From contig JACTAT010000036.1 in the NCBI GenBank assembly GCA_014526335.1, positions 744,001 through 808,000 on the forward strand: a stretch of 64,000 bases of DNA. Direction: 5' to 3'. Source of the DNA: Chrysaora quinquecirrha (Eukaryota > Cnidaria > Scyphozoa > Semaeostomeae > Pelagiidae). Both the position numbers and the translations under genes were made by a program. Shown in pieces: positions 43,880-56,717 of this stretch (position 1 is the stretch's first letter; each line of letters starts with the position of its first letter). The notes under the pieces are model-generated. The model was not told the DNA's origin and made no database searches. It saw only the letters and a program-made list of their open reading frames with translations.

Positions 43880-46800
43880 ATGAGATTCGTATTTTGAATT
43901 TTAAGATGCATCGAAATTTTAATGACGACCATTGCAAAATTGAATTGGATTGAACTACTGGCTCCAGGGAAAATGGGAAATCATAACCAGTGTTGCCCAA
44001 AAAAAGACTAATAAAGTCATGAAACAAGATTAAACTTTAGCGTTTTATACATCAAATTGAAGCGCAAGCTACGCTTAATCAGAGAGCGTTGAGATGAGCA
44101 ACAAATGTTGAGAAACAAAAAAGTTTACGATTTTTGAAAGTTGACAATTTTGCCAAAAATTGAAAATTTATTTCCTCCAATATTACTTGAAATAATATAA
44201 ACGTTATACGAGCTTGTAGATCTTTGAACACTGGTTAAAATGGTGTCTTTAGTTTTCTGATAGCTTCTTTGGAAGCCGAGAAATTTGCTGTCAAAGTCCG
44301 GAGCCATCCCAGAAGATCGAAAATGCTCTAGTTTTCATCCAAATCCTTAAAAATTTGGTTGTCAAAAACGTAAAAATAATAAATCCCTGAATTGCTCCGA
44401 AAAAGAAAGTCGATTTTCTCAGTTGCTAAAAGCAATTTCTAACCGATAAATACATCTTTCTAAGCATCTTTTCAAGGGCTACAACGTGAAGTAAAGCAAA
44501 ACGATTCTCGCGCTTAATTGACGGAGATTAATCGGGGGGGGGGGACTTTCGGAAAACGGTAAAATTCAACGTGTCAAAACTTTGGATCGTTTTAACACAG
44601 AAGTATAAGTAAATATTCATCGTGTTGGCCATAATTTGCGCTTCAATTTAACGCTAGAATCGTCATTTTTATTTTTTTTTCGCATGAAAGTGAGTGAGCT
44701 GTTTCTGATGAAAAACGGTGAAAAATTTTTCTCCTCAAAATTGCTTGAATATAGTACCAAATAAAAGCCCGTGCTCAAAACTATCGTGCCATTGTTGATT
44801 TGGCCAAAAAATACAAAAAAATCGGCATATAAGAGCAGTTTTTCTGTTGCGTATTTTATGATTTTTTCCAAAAAATGGCCTAAAATCCACATTCTAGAAA
44901 CGAGACAATATCTATATCAAATGAAAGGGCGTCAAATGCAGATTTCAACTCTGGTTATTTCAACTTTATAGCACCAATATTACGCTTTTTATGCCATGCT
45001 GAATTTTGATGATTTTCATTGAGAAATTGAATTGGATTGAACCACTGGCTCCAGGGAAAATGGAAAATCATAACAAGTGTTGCCCAAAAAAGACTAATAA
45101 AGTCATGAAATAAGAGTGAACTTTAGCGTTTTATACATCAAATTGAAGCGCAAGCTACGCTTAATCAGAGAGCGTTGAGATGAGCAACAAATGTTGAGAA
45201 ACAAAAAGTTTACGATTTTTGAAAGTTGACAATTTTGCCAAAATTGAAAATTTATTTCCTCAATATTACTTGAAATAATATAAACGTTATACGAGCTTGT
45301 AGATCTTTGAACACTGATTAAAATGGTATCTTTAGTTTTCTGATAGCTTCTTTGGAAGCCGAGAAATTTGCTGTCAAAGTCCGGAGCCATCCCAGATGCT
45401 CGAAAATGCTCTAATTTTAACTCAAATCCTTAAAAATTTGCTTGTCAAAACGTAAAAATATCCCAAAATTTAAATCCCGGAATTGCTCCGAAATGGAAAG
45501 TTGATTTTCTCAGTTGCTAAAAGCAATTTTTAACAGATAGATAGACGTTTCTAAGCGTCTTTTCAAGGGCTACAATGTGAAGTAAAGCACAACGATTCTC
45601 GCGATTAATTGACGGATTTTAATCGGGGGGACTTTCGGAAAACGGTAAAATTCATCGTGTCAAAACTTTGGCTCCTTTTAACCCAGAAGTATAAATAAAT
45701 ATTCATCGTGTTGGCCATGATTTGCGCTTCAATTTAACCCTAGAATCGCCATTTTTTTAAGTTGTTTTCGCATGAAAGCGAGCGAGCTGTTTCTGATGAA
45801 AACGGTGAAAAATTTTTTTCCTCAAAATTGCTTGAATATAGTCCCAAATAAAAGCCCGTGCTCAAAACTATCGTGCCATTGTTGATTTGGTTCAAAAAGA
45901 CAAGAAAATCGGCATAGAAGAGCAGTTTTTCTGTTGCGTATTTTAAGATTTTTCCAAAAATGGCCTAAAATCCACCTTCTAGAAACGAGACGATATTTAT
46001 ATCAAATGAAAGCGCGTCAAATGCTGATTTCAACCCTGGTTATTTCAACTTTATAGCACCAATATTACGCTTTTTATGCCGCATTGAAATTTGATGATTT
46101 TCATTGTGAAATTGAATTGGATTGAACCACTGGCTCCAGGGAAAATGGAAATCATAACCAGTGTTGCCCAAAAAAGACTAATAAAGTCATGAAACAAGAT
46201 TAAACTTTAGCGTTTTATACATCAAATTGAAGCGCAAGCTACGCTTAATCACACAGCGTTGAGATGAGCAACAAATCTTGAGAAACAAAAAAGTTTACGA
46301 TTTTTGAAAGTTGACAATTATGCCAAAAATTGAAAATTTATTTCCTCTAATATTACTTGAAATAATATAAACATTATACGAGCTTGTAGATCTTTGAACA
46401 CTGATTAAAATGGTGTCTTTAGTTTTCTGATAGCTTCTTTGGAAGCCGAGAAATTTGCTGTCAAAGTCCGGAGCCATCCCAGATGCTCGAAAATGCTCTA
46501 ATTTTAACTCAAATCCTTAAAAATTTGCTTGTCAAAAACGTAAAAATATCCCAAAAATTTAAATCCCGGAATTGCTCCGAAATGGAAAGTCGATTTTCTC
46601 AGTTGCTATAAGCAATTTTTAACCGATAAATACATGTTTAAGCGTCTTTTCAAGGGCTACAATGTGAAGTAAAGCATGACGAATCTTGCGATTAATTGAC
46701 GGAGATTAATTGGGGGGGGGCTTTCGGAAAACGGTAAAATATATCGTGTCAAAACTTTGGTTCCTTTTAACACACAAATATAAGTAAATATCCATCATGT

Positions 46801-49800
46801 TGGCCATGATTTGCGCTTTAATTTAACCATAGAATCGCCATTTTTAAGTTGTTTTTGCATGAAAGCGAGCAAGCTGTTTCTGATGAAAAACGGTGAAAAT
46901 TTTTTCCTCAAAATTGCTTGAATATAGTACCAAATAAAAGCCCGTGCTCAAAACTATCGTGCCATTGTTGATTTGGCTAAAAAATACAAAAAAATCGGCA
47001 TATAAGAGCAGTTTTTCTGTTGCGTATTTTATGATTTTTTCCAAAAAATGGCCTAAAATCCACATTCTAGAAACGAGACAATATTTATATCAAATGAAAG
47101 CGCGTCAAATGCTGATTTCAACTCTGGTTATTTCAACTTTATAGCACCAATATTACGCTTTTTATGCCATGCTGAATTTTGATGATTTTCATTGAGCAAT
47201 TGAATTGGATTGAACCACTGGCTCCAGGTAAAATGGAAAATCATAACAAGTGTTGCCCAAAAAAGACTAATAAAGTCATGAAATAAGAGTGAACTTTAGC
47301 GTTTTATACATCAAATTGAAGCGCAAGCTACGCTTAATCAGACAGCGTTGAGATGAGCAACAAATCTTGAGAAACAAAAAAGTTTACGATTTTTGAAAGT
47401 TGACAATTTTGCCAAAAATTGAAAATTTATTTCCTCCAATATTACTTGAAATAATATAAACGTTATACGAGCTTGTAGATCTTTGAACACTGATTAAAAT
47501 GGTATCTTTAGTTTTCTGATAGCTTCTTTGGAAGCCGAGAAATTTGCTGTCAAAGTCCGGAGCCATCCCAGATGCTCGAAAATGCTCTAATTTTAACTCA
47601 AATCCTTAAAATTTGCTTGTCAAAACGTAAAAATATCCCAAAAATTTAAATCCCGGAATTGCTCCGAAATAGAAAGTTGATTTTCTCAGTTGCTAAAAGC
47701 AATTTTTAACAGATAGATAGACGTTTCTAAGCGTCTTTTCAAGGGCTACAATGTGAAGTAAAGCACAACGATTCTCGCGATTAATTGACGGATTTTAATC
47801 GGGAGGGGGGGGACTTTCGGAAAACGGTAAAATTCATCGTGTCAAAGCTTTGGCTCCTTTTAACCCAGAAATATAAGTAAATATCCATCATGTTGGCCAT
47901 GATTTTCGCTTTAATTTAACCATAGAATTGCCATTTTTAAGTTGTTTCTGCATGAAAGCGAGCAAGCTGTTTCTGATGAAAAACGGTGAAAAACTTTTCT
48001 TCTCAAAATTGCTTGAATATAGTACCAAATAAAAGCCCGTGCTCAAAACTATCGTGCCATTGTTGATTTGGCTAAAAAATACAAAAAAATCGGCATATAA
48101 GAGCAGTTTTTCTGTTGCGTATTTTATGATTTTTTCCAAAAAATGGCCTAAAATCCACATTCTAGAAACGAGACAATATCTATATCAAATGAAAGCACGT
48201 CAAATGCTGATTTCAACTCTGGTTATTTCAACTTTATAGCACCAATATTACGCTTTTTATGCCATGCTGAATTTTGATGATTTTCATTGAGAAATTGAAT
48301 TGGATTGAACCGCTGGCTCCAGGGAAAATGGAAAATCATAACAAGTGTTGCCCAAAAAGACTAATAAAGTCATGAAATAAGAGTGAACTTTAGCGTTTTA
48401 TACATCAAATTGAAGCGCAAGCTACGCTTAATCAGACAGCGTTGAGATGAGCAACAAATCTTGAGAAACAAAAAAGTTTACGATTTTTGAAAGTTGACAA
48501 TTTTGCCAAAAATTGAAAATTTATTTCCTCCAATATTACTTGAAATAATATAAACGTTATACGAGCTTGTAGATCTTTGAACACTGATTAAAATGGTATC
48601 TTTAGTTTTCTGATAGCTTCTTTGGAAGCCGAGAAATTTGCTGTCAAAGTCCGGAGCCATCCCAGATGCTCGAAAATGCTCTAATTTTAACTCAAATCCT
48701 TAAAAATTTGCTTGTCAAAAACGTAAAAATATCCCAAAAATTTAAATCCCGGAATTGCTCCGAAATAGAAAGTTGATTTTCTCAGTTGCTAAAAGCAATT
48801 TTTAACAGATAGATAGACGTTTCTAAGCGTCTTTTCAAGGGCTACAATGTGAAGTAAAGCACAACGATTCTCGCGATTAATTGACGGAGATTAATTGGGG
48901 GGGGGGGGGGCTTTCGGAAAACGGTAAAATATATCGTGTCAAAACTTTGGTTCCTTTTAACACACAAATATAAGTAAATATCCATCATGTTGGCCATGAT
49001 TTGCGCTTTAATTTTAACCATAGAATCGCCATTTTTAAGTTGTTTTTGCATGAAAGCGAGCAAGCTGTTTCTGATGAAAAACGGTGAAAATTTTTTTTCC
49101 TCAAAATTGCTTGAATATAGTCCCAAATAAAAGCCCGTGCTCAAAACTATCGTGCCATTGTTGATTTGGCTAAAAAATACAAAAAAATCGGCATATAAGA
49201 GCAGTTTTTCTGTTGCGTATTTTATGATTTTTTCCAAAAAATGGCCTAAAATCCACATTCTAGAAACGAGACAATATCTATATCAAATGAAAGGGCGTCA
49301 AATGCAGATTTCAACTCTGGTTATTTCAACTTTATAGCACCAATATTACGCTTTTTATGCCATGCTGAGTTTTGATGATTTTCATTGAGAAATTGAATTG
49401 GATTGAACTACTGGCTTCAGGAAAATGGAAAATCATAACAAGTGTTGCCCAAAAAGACTAATAAAGTCATGAAATAAGATTAAACTTTAGCGTTTTATAC
49501 ATCAAATTGAAGCGCAAGCTACGCTTAATCAGACAGCGTTGAGATGAGCAACAAATCTTGAGAAACAAAAAAGTTTACGATTTTTGAAAGTTGACAATTT
49601 TGCCAAAAGTTGAAAATTTATTTCCTCCAATATTACTTGAAATAATATAAACGTTATACGAGCTTGTAGATCTTTGAACACTGATTAAAATGGTATCTTT
49701 AGTTTTCTAATAGCTTCTTTGGAAGCCGAGAAATTTGCTGTCAAAGTCCGGAGCCATCCCAGATGCTCGAAAATGCTCTAATTTTAACTCAAATCCTTAA

Positions 49801-52800
49801 AAATTTGCTTGTCAAAAACGTAAAAATATCCCAAAATTTAAATCCCGGAATTGCTCCGAAATAGAAAGTTGATTTTCTCAGTTGCTAAAAGCAATTTTAA
49901 CAGATAGATAGACGTTTCTAAGCGTCTTTTCAAGGGCTACAATGTGAAGTAAAGCACAACGATTCTCGCGATTAATTGACGGATTTTAATCGGGGGACTT
50001 TCGGAAAACGGTAAAATTCATCGTGTCAAAACTTTGGCTCCTTTTAACCCAGAAGTATAAATAAATATTCATCGTGTTGGCCATGATTTGCGCTTCAATT
50101 TAACCCTAGAATCGCCATTTTTTTAAGTTGTTTTCGCATGAAAGCGAGCGAGCTGTTTCTGATGAAAAACGGTGAAAAATTTTTTTCCTCAAAATTGCTT
50201 GAATATAGTCCCAAATAAAAGCCCGTGCTCAAAACTATCGTGCCATTGTTGATTTGGTTCAAAAAGACAAGAAAATCGGCATAGAAGAGCAGTTTTTCTG
50301 TTGCGTATTTTAAGATTTTTTCCAAAAAATGGCCTAAAATCCACCTTCTAGAAAAGAGACGATATTTATATCAAATGAAAGCGCGTCAAATGCTGATTTC
50401 AACCCTGGTTATTTCAACTTTATAGCACCAATATTACGCTTTTTATGCCGCATTGAAATTTGATGATTTTCATTGTGAAATTGAATTGGATTGAACTACT
50501 GGCTCCAGGGAAAATGGGAAATCATAACCAGTGTTGCCCAAAAAAGACTAATAAAGTCATGAAACAAGATTAAACTTTAGCGTTTTATACATCAAATTGA
50601 AGCGCAAGCTACGCTTAATCACACAGCGTTGAGATGAGCAACAAATCTTGAGAAACAAAAAAGTTTACGATTTTTGAAAGTTGACAATTTTGCCAAAAAT
50701 TGAAAATTTATTTCCTCCAATATTACTTGAAATAATATAAACGTTATACGAGCTTGTAGATCTTTGAACACTGATTAAAATGGTATCTTTAGTTTTCTGA
50801 TAGCTTCTTTGGAAGCCGAGAAATTTGCTGTCAAAGTCCGGAGCCATCCCAGATGCTCGAAAATGCTCTAATTTTAACTCAAATCCTTAAAAATTTGCTT
50901 GTCAAAAACGTAAAATATCCCAAAATTTAAATCCCGGAATTGCTCCGAAATAGAAAGTTGATTTTCTCAGTTGCTAAAAGCAATTTTTAACAGATAGATA
51001 GACGTTTCTAAGCGTCTTTTCAAGGGCTACAATGTGAAGTAAAGCACAACGATTCTCGCGATTAATTGACGGAGATTAATTGGGGGGGACTTTCGGAAAA
51101 CGGTAAAATATATCGTGTCAAAACTTTGGTTCCTTTTAACACACAAATATAAGTAAATATTCATCATGTTGGCCATGATTTGCGCTTTAATTTTAACCAT
51201 AGAATCGCCATTTTTAAGTTGTTTTTGCATGAAAGCGAGCAAGCTGTTTCTGATGAAAAACGGTGAAAATTTTTTTTCCTCAAAATTGCTTGAATATAGT
51301 CCCAAATAAAAGCCCGTGCTCAAAACTATCGTGCCATTGTTGATTTGGCTAAAAATACAAAAAATCGGCATATAAGAGCAGTTTTTCTGTTGCGTATTTT
51401 ATGATTTTTCCAAAAATGGCCTAAAATCCACATTCTAGAAACGAGACAATATCTACATCAAATGAAAGGGCGTCAAATGCAGATTTCAACTCTGGTTATT
51501 TCAACTTTATAGCACCAATATTACGCTTTTTATGCCATGCTGAGTTTTGATGATTTTCATTGAGAAATTGAATTGGATTGAACCGCTGGCTTCAGGGAAA
51601 ATGGAAAATCATAACAAGTGTTGCCCAAAAAAGACTAATAAAGTCATGAAATAAGAGTGAACTTTAGCGTTTTATACATCAAATTGAAGCGCAAGCTACG
51701 CTTAATCAGACAGCGTTGAGATGAGCAACAAATCTTGAGAAACAAAAAAGTTTACGATTTTTGAAAGTTGACAATTTTGCCAAAAGTTGAAAATTTATTT
51801 CCTCCAATATTACTTGAAATAATATAAACGTTATACGAGCTTGTAGATCTTTGAACACTGATTAAAATGGTATCTTTAGTTTTCTGATAGCTTCTTTGGA
51901 AGCCGAGAAATTTGCTGTCAAAGTCCGGAGCCATCCCAGATGCTCGAAAATGCTCTAATTTTAACTCAAATCCTTAAAAATTTGCTTGTCAAAAACGTAA
52001 AAATATCCCAAAAATTTAAATCCCGGAATTGCTCCGAAATAGAAAGTTGATTTTCTCAGTTGCTAAAAGCAATTTTTAACAGATAGATAGACGTTTCTAA
52101 GCGTCTTTTCAAGGGCTACAATGTGAAGTAAAGCACAACGATTCTCGCGATTAATTGACGGATTTTAATCGGGGGACTTTCGGAAAACGGTAAAATTCAT
52201 CGTGTCAAAACTTTGGCTCCTTTTAACCCAGAAGTATAAATAAATATTCATCGTGTTGGCCATGATTTGCGCTTCAATTTAACCCTAGAATCGCCATTTT
52301 TTTAAGTTGTTTTCGCATGAAAGCGAGCGAGCTGTTTCTGATGAAAAACGGTGAAAAATTTTTTTCCTCAAAATTGCTTGAATATAGTCCCAAATAAAAG
52401 CCCGTGCTCAAAACTATCGTGCCATTGTTGATTTGGCTAAAAAATACAAAAAAATCGGCATATAAGAGCAGTTTTTCTGTTGCGTATTTTATGATTTTTT
52501 CCAAAAAATGGCCTAAAATCCACATTCTAGAAACGAGACAATATCTATATCAAATGAAAGGGCGTCAAATGCAGATTTCAACTCTGGTTATTTCAACTTT
52601 ATAGCACCAATATTACGCTTTTTATGCCATGCTGAATTTTGATGATTTTCATTGAGAAATTGAATTGGATTGAACCGCTGGCTTCAGGGAAAATGGAAAA
52701 TCATAACAAGTGTTGCCCAAAAAAGACTAATAAAGTCATGAAATAAGAGTGAACTTTAGCGTTTTATACATCAAATTGAAGCGCAAGCTACGCTTAATCA

Positions 52801-53500
52801 GAGAGCGTTGAGATGAGCAACAAATGTTGAGAAACAAAAAAGTTTACGATTTTTGAAAGTTGACAATTTTGCCAAAAATTGAAAATTTATTTCCTCCAAT
52901 ATTACTTGAAATAATATAAACGTTATACGAGCTTGTAGATCTTTGAACACTGATTAAAATGGTATCTTTAGTTTTCTGATAGCTTCTTTGGAAGCCGAGA
53001 AATTTGCTGTCAAAGTCCGGAGCCATCCCAGATGCTCGAAAATGCTCTAATTTTAACTCAAATCCTTAAAAATTTGCTTGTCAAAAACGTAAAAATAATA
53101 AATCCCGGAATTGCTCCGAAATGGAAAGTCGATTTTCTCAGTTGCTAAAAGCAATTTTTAACCCATAAATACATGTTTCTAAGCGTCTTTTCAAGGGCTA
53201 CAATGTGAAGTAAAGCATGACGATTCTCGCGCTTTATTGACGGAGATATTCTGGGGTGAATTTTTGGAAAACGGTAAAATTAAACATGCCAAAGCTTTTG
53301 CTCCTTTTTACACAGAAATATAAGTAAATAATCATCATGTTTTGATTGCGCTTCAAATTAGTCTTAATTTTCTCGTCAGAACTACTGGAATTTAGTACCA
53401 AATGAAAGCCCATGATCTAAACTATAGTGCCATTTTTGATTTGGTTCAAAAAGACGAAGAAATCGGCATCATATAAGAGCAGTTATCTTCTGGGTATGTA
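43880..53500 (+). repeat. satellite array B, 1.09-kb unit, about nine copies, dimeric higher-order structure
   Basis: The block TCCGGAGCCATCCCAGA recurs with its CAT at about 44307, 45390, 46477, 47566, 48660, 49757, 50847, 51934 and 53026, giving spacings of 1083-1097 bp. Units alternate at the G-run region: GACGGATTTTAATCGGG in units 2, 4, 6, 8 and GACGGAGATTAATTGGG in units 3, 5, 7 (unit 1 is intermediate). Linked differences nearby follow the same alternation. The G run varies from about 5 to 15. First and last units are the most diverged and fade into unique sequence near 43.9 and 53.5 kb. Minus-strand frames such as MAPDFDSKFLGFQRSYQKTK recur because the DNA is repeated; each is only about 60 codons and there is no sign of a gene. 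Confidence 0.97.
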
Positions 53501-53639
53501 ACTACATAAGGTGCCTCTTTCAGCCATGTTTGTATTGCTCACACATGGCCATTATTATGCGTTTTATGGCACTTTTGGGGACAGATGGCACAAATTTTCA
53601 CAATGTGGGGAATAGCTTTGACTTTCACTAGTATATAAA

Positions 53640-53760
53640 TTGTAGCCAAGTAGCTCAGTCGATAGAGCATTTGGATAGAATGAAACATGTCGCAGGTTCG
53701 AGACCAGCTGCTATCGGATCATTCTCTCAATTTCACACTGAAAATCGCTTACATGTTTAA
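53640..53760 (+). mobile_element. tRNA-like repeat / SINE head
   Basis: GTAGCCAAGTAGCTCAGTCGATAGAGCATTTGG carries a good A-box (TAGCTCAGTCGATAGAGCA), followed by B-box GCAGGTTCGAGACC. The acceptor stem does not pair well and the anticodon arm (GATAGAATGAAACATGTC) is poor, so a SINE is more likely than a working tRNA gene. Confidence 0.6.
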
Positions 53761-53829
53761 TCATTTTGAAGAAAGCCTTGATTTGAATTGAAAGATTCCT
53801 TATGCTTGGATAAATCATCAAAATGTAAT

Positions 53830-53990
53830 GAAGGTGCTGTGGTGTCGTGGTCTGATACAGGTAGCTTGTGGTGTCAGGAGCTTGCGATCGGGGTTCGAGC
53901 AGCAGCTATGGTAGCGTCAAGGCCAGGGATGAGGTCTGGTTGCTTTATTTGATTCTAGGTCCTAGTGACTGGCGCAAAATACATCTTTTT
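53830..53990 (+). mobile_element. SINE of the GACTGGCGC-tailed family
   Basis: Head: GTGCTGTGGTGTCGTGGTCT with B-box-like GGGGTTCGAGCAG. Tail: GGTAGCGTCAAGGCCAGGGA, then TCCTAGTGACTGGCGCAAAA. This is the fullest copy of the family also seen at 6690-6815 and 18940-19060. Confidence 0.6.
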
Positions 53991-54170
53991 ACCTCCATCT
54001 ATAATCTTTAAGATAAAAATGTGGATCAGAATATTTAAGACTGATCTAAGTATTAAGTTTTTTCTATTTCGCAAATAACTGCTTGCAGATTATATTGAAA
54101 CGCTAGAATCCAAAACGTGAAGTAGAAATTTAAAACTTCATGAAGAATGTTTGTTTTCGTCAAAAGAACA

Positions 54171-54507
54171 AAGGTTCTGGCCAAACGATCGAATGTTTTT
54201 TGGTTAAACAATTACAGTTTGTTTCACAAGTGATGATGTTTAATCGTAATGGAAGGTCGTGAAACATTTCTTGACAAGCAGGATTTTGGCTTACGCACAA
54301 ACACTTCTTCCTTACAAGAAACACAAAAATGTTTGACAATCAATGTTTTGAGACGTAGCGAAACGATCAAACATTTTGTTTCAAAGCAAAATTCAAATAT
54401 CAAGTTGGGCCTAATTTAAAACGTTTGACAAACAATGTTTGATAATCAAGTAGGACCTAAGTTCAGATGTTTGACCAACAATGTTTGATAGTTTAGCAAG
54501 GCCTGAT
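54171..54507. repeat. MITE-like element, CAAACATTGTTTG family, with duplicated right end
   Basis: Begins AAGGTTCTGGCCAAACGATC. It shows two successive right ends, GACAAACAATGTTTGATAAT and ACCAACAATGTTTGATAGTT, the second ending AGCAAGGCCT. Confidence 0.75.
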
Positions 54508-55084
54508 TGCTATTTCTATCGCAATGAAAATGCTGCGCGGTTTTCAAAACATATTGTTTCTAAAGTAGGCCAAATGTTCTAATGCAAGCCACATTAGAGA
54601 AACAACAGAACTCAGAAAGAGAAATGTTTGAATTTTGACTATTTTCTAATACTAGTTTCGTCATGCTCCTTTACCAACAAAAATATTTCATACAGATATC
54701 ATCATTGTATGATATTGATTATCAATTATTACAAAACTTCCACATTTCATTTGATTATTTCATATCTCGTTAAACATATGTTTTTTCATTTCATTTCATT
54801 TTGAAGCGTCTCCCAGAACCCGTTGGGAGCTGAGATTTTCAAGATTCTTTTCTGGCGGATCAGCCTCCCCATTCAGCCTGCTGGTAGGAAAATACAATCA
54901 AAATAAATGGATTGAAAATTTGACAATAATTCATTTACAGCAAAGCTCTTTAACATCAATACATGCATCGTTAGAGTTGCAATTGCAAAATATCGAAAGA
55001 GCTGACGTGAAGGTGGAATAAAAGTCTCTCCATAGTCCATACTCGTATTTTCAATCTCTGCATTTAATCTCATACATTTCGATT
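54508..55084. other. gene-free stretch
   Basis: AT-rich sequence. Nothing coding or clearly repeated was recognised apart from a TTCATTTCATTTCATTT run near 54785. Confidence 0.4.
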
Positions 55085-55500
55085 GGGTCTCGATCCCTCG
55101 CTAACAGTTTCACAAATCTCGACCCCTCCTTTAAATTTGGCACATTCCTTTCCTAAATCAAAAGATTCCAACGCAGATGCTACCCCTATAATTGTCGTAC
55201 ATTGCGATCTGGAAATTCTAACCCCTCCTAACATATCTCCTACTCTTTGTATCCTTCCCTAAGAATACTGTAAATCTTACATATTCCAATACCTCGCTAT
55301 AACAGTTTAGTGAACTTCGCCTCCTTTAAATCGACCAAAGTCAAGTCCTTCCACTAAACAAAAAACATTCCAGTTCTGATGCTATCGTCATTGTATGCTA
55401 CAATCTGATGCTTGATCTATAATTCTCCTACATTGCGACGCGATCCGGAAATTCTGGCCCCCCAAAAAACATACATCTTTCACCTTCCCTTTAGAATACG
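55085..55500 (+). repeat. diverged two-copy tandem duplication, unit about 200 bp
   Basis: CCTCGCTAACAGTTT, CCCCTCCTTTAAATT, AGATTCCAACGCAGATGCTA and CGTACATTGCGATCTGGAAA in the first copy are matched in order by CCTCGCTATAACAGTTT, CGCCTCCTTTAAATC, ACATTCCAGTTCTGATGCTA and CCTACATTGCGACGCGATCC in the second. Confidence 0.65.
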
Positions 55501-56071
55501 GAAGACCACTTTCGATATTTTGCTTGCAACCTGAAGTAATATTATGGTAATATAAAAACCTAATGTACAACTCAGCTTAATACGTACAGTTGAAACCTTC
55601 GAAAACAAACAAAAAAGGACAGCCCGTTGCATAGCCAAACATCCAACATTAAAGGGACAAAAGGGTGTGGTCAAAGAAAGTTAGGGCGTGGTTTTCAATC
55701 AAAATAACCAAGTCGTATCCTACGGCATTTTTAGATCAGATTTACCCAATATACATAGCATAACCGGCAGCGAATCTCAAGGGTTGCTATTTCCAGTACA
55801 AGGGGCCTGTTTTCACTATAGCAATTTGTCATGTTAGTTGCTTCTAGCGAGCTCCTGTGTAAAAAATCAATTCAAGGCAAGGGCTACTGTTTATGTTAAT
55901 ACTTCTTTTCTTATTTGCGATATTTCGATGGCAAAATCGTCTCCCTTTTATACACTTTTTCGCATTTTGCTTCCATATTTTCTTGCGCATAAGCCGATTA
56001 TCTTTTTATTTGTACTTCCTTCCAATTATCTGCATTGAGAAACAATTTCTGCCATTTCCAACTGTTTTCAG

Positions 56072-56228
56072 ACTGAGCGAAACTAATCCAAATCTCTTCG
56101 AAATCTCAAGAAATCGAAGAGATTTGCTCAAGAAACAACAGAAACAGTTCGTTAAAGACCCTATAACAAGAAGGCTTGGGTTGCAATCGCAACCTAGCAT
56201 CCTTGCCAGTCCGCCCTGGCATTATTAA
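56072..56228 (+). CDS. possible terminal exon of an unidentified gene
   Basis: A good acceptor (TTTCCAACTGTTTTCAG) precedes an open stretch reading LSETNPNLFEISRNRRDLLK, continuing KQQKQFVKDPITRRLGLQSQ and ending PSILASPPWHY before a TAA. Composition (charged helix, then Pro/Trp end) looks like a protein. I could not identify it or any upstream exon, and the nearest TELO2 exon already ends in a stop, so this may be chance. Confidence 0.25.
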
Positions 56229-56551
56229 CAAAGTTTGGCTTGGGCATATAGATGTCTTGGTTAAGAGATTTTGAGTTACTTGATTCTTAAACTGCTGGTT
56301 CTTATTTCTGGATTTTTAATTTGTCATGAAAATACGCAACGCCAACGCTTGGGTGAGGTATTTTTTGTCTGGCTTCCATTTAAACGATTTTAAAATCAAC
56401 CGATACTATTTGTTTGTCTTTGAAAACCCTCTATCTTTCTATAACTAGAGAAATGGTTAATCACATAACTGCTTTGGGCACTTTAAATGCAAAGCTTCAA
56501 CCAGAAATGTAAACAAAAACCGAGCCAAAAGCAGAAGAAAGCAGCTCTTTA

Positions 56552-56717
56552 AGGGTGTGTTCTTCTAAACCTCCAAAAACCTTCCGAATTTCGAAAACAG
56601 AAAGCTCCCAAAAACAGAACTCACGATTTTCAAGAAACAGCAAACTGGAAATCTGACAACTTTCGCGCCAAAATTCTTGCTTGCCTCGTCCCCAGACCCA
56701 TTAGCGGAATGTACCCT
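56552..56717. repeat. divergent copy of the AGGGYRCGTTCTT inverted-repeat element
   Basis: Starts AAGGGTGTGTTCTTCTAAAC and ends GCGGAATGTACCCT, whose reverse complement AGGGTACATTCCGC matches the terminus of the element at 14551-14835. Confidence 0.5.

Noticed and set aside
44125..44307. Recurrent 60-codon minus-strand frame MAPDFDSKFLGFQRSYQKTK in most 1.09-kb units
   Set aside because: It is conserved only because the satellite units are near-identical. It is short, ends differently between units and lacks gene context; one unit has a stop in it.
44771..44971. Recurrent 66-codon plus-strand frame MLKTIVPLLIWPKNTKKSAY in the satellite
   Set aside because: Same reason; it overlaps antisense frames of the same unit and has no homology that I recognise.
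53642..53715. Functional tRNA gene
   Set aside because: A and B boxes are present, but the acceptor stem and anticodon arm do not pair convincingly; a SINE fits better.
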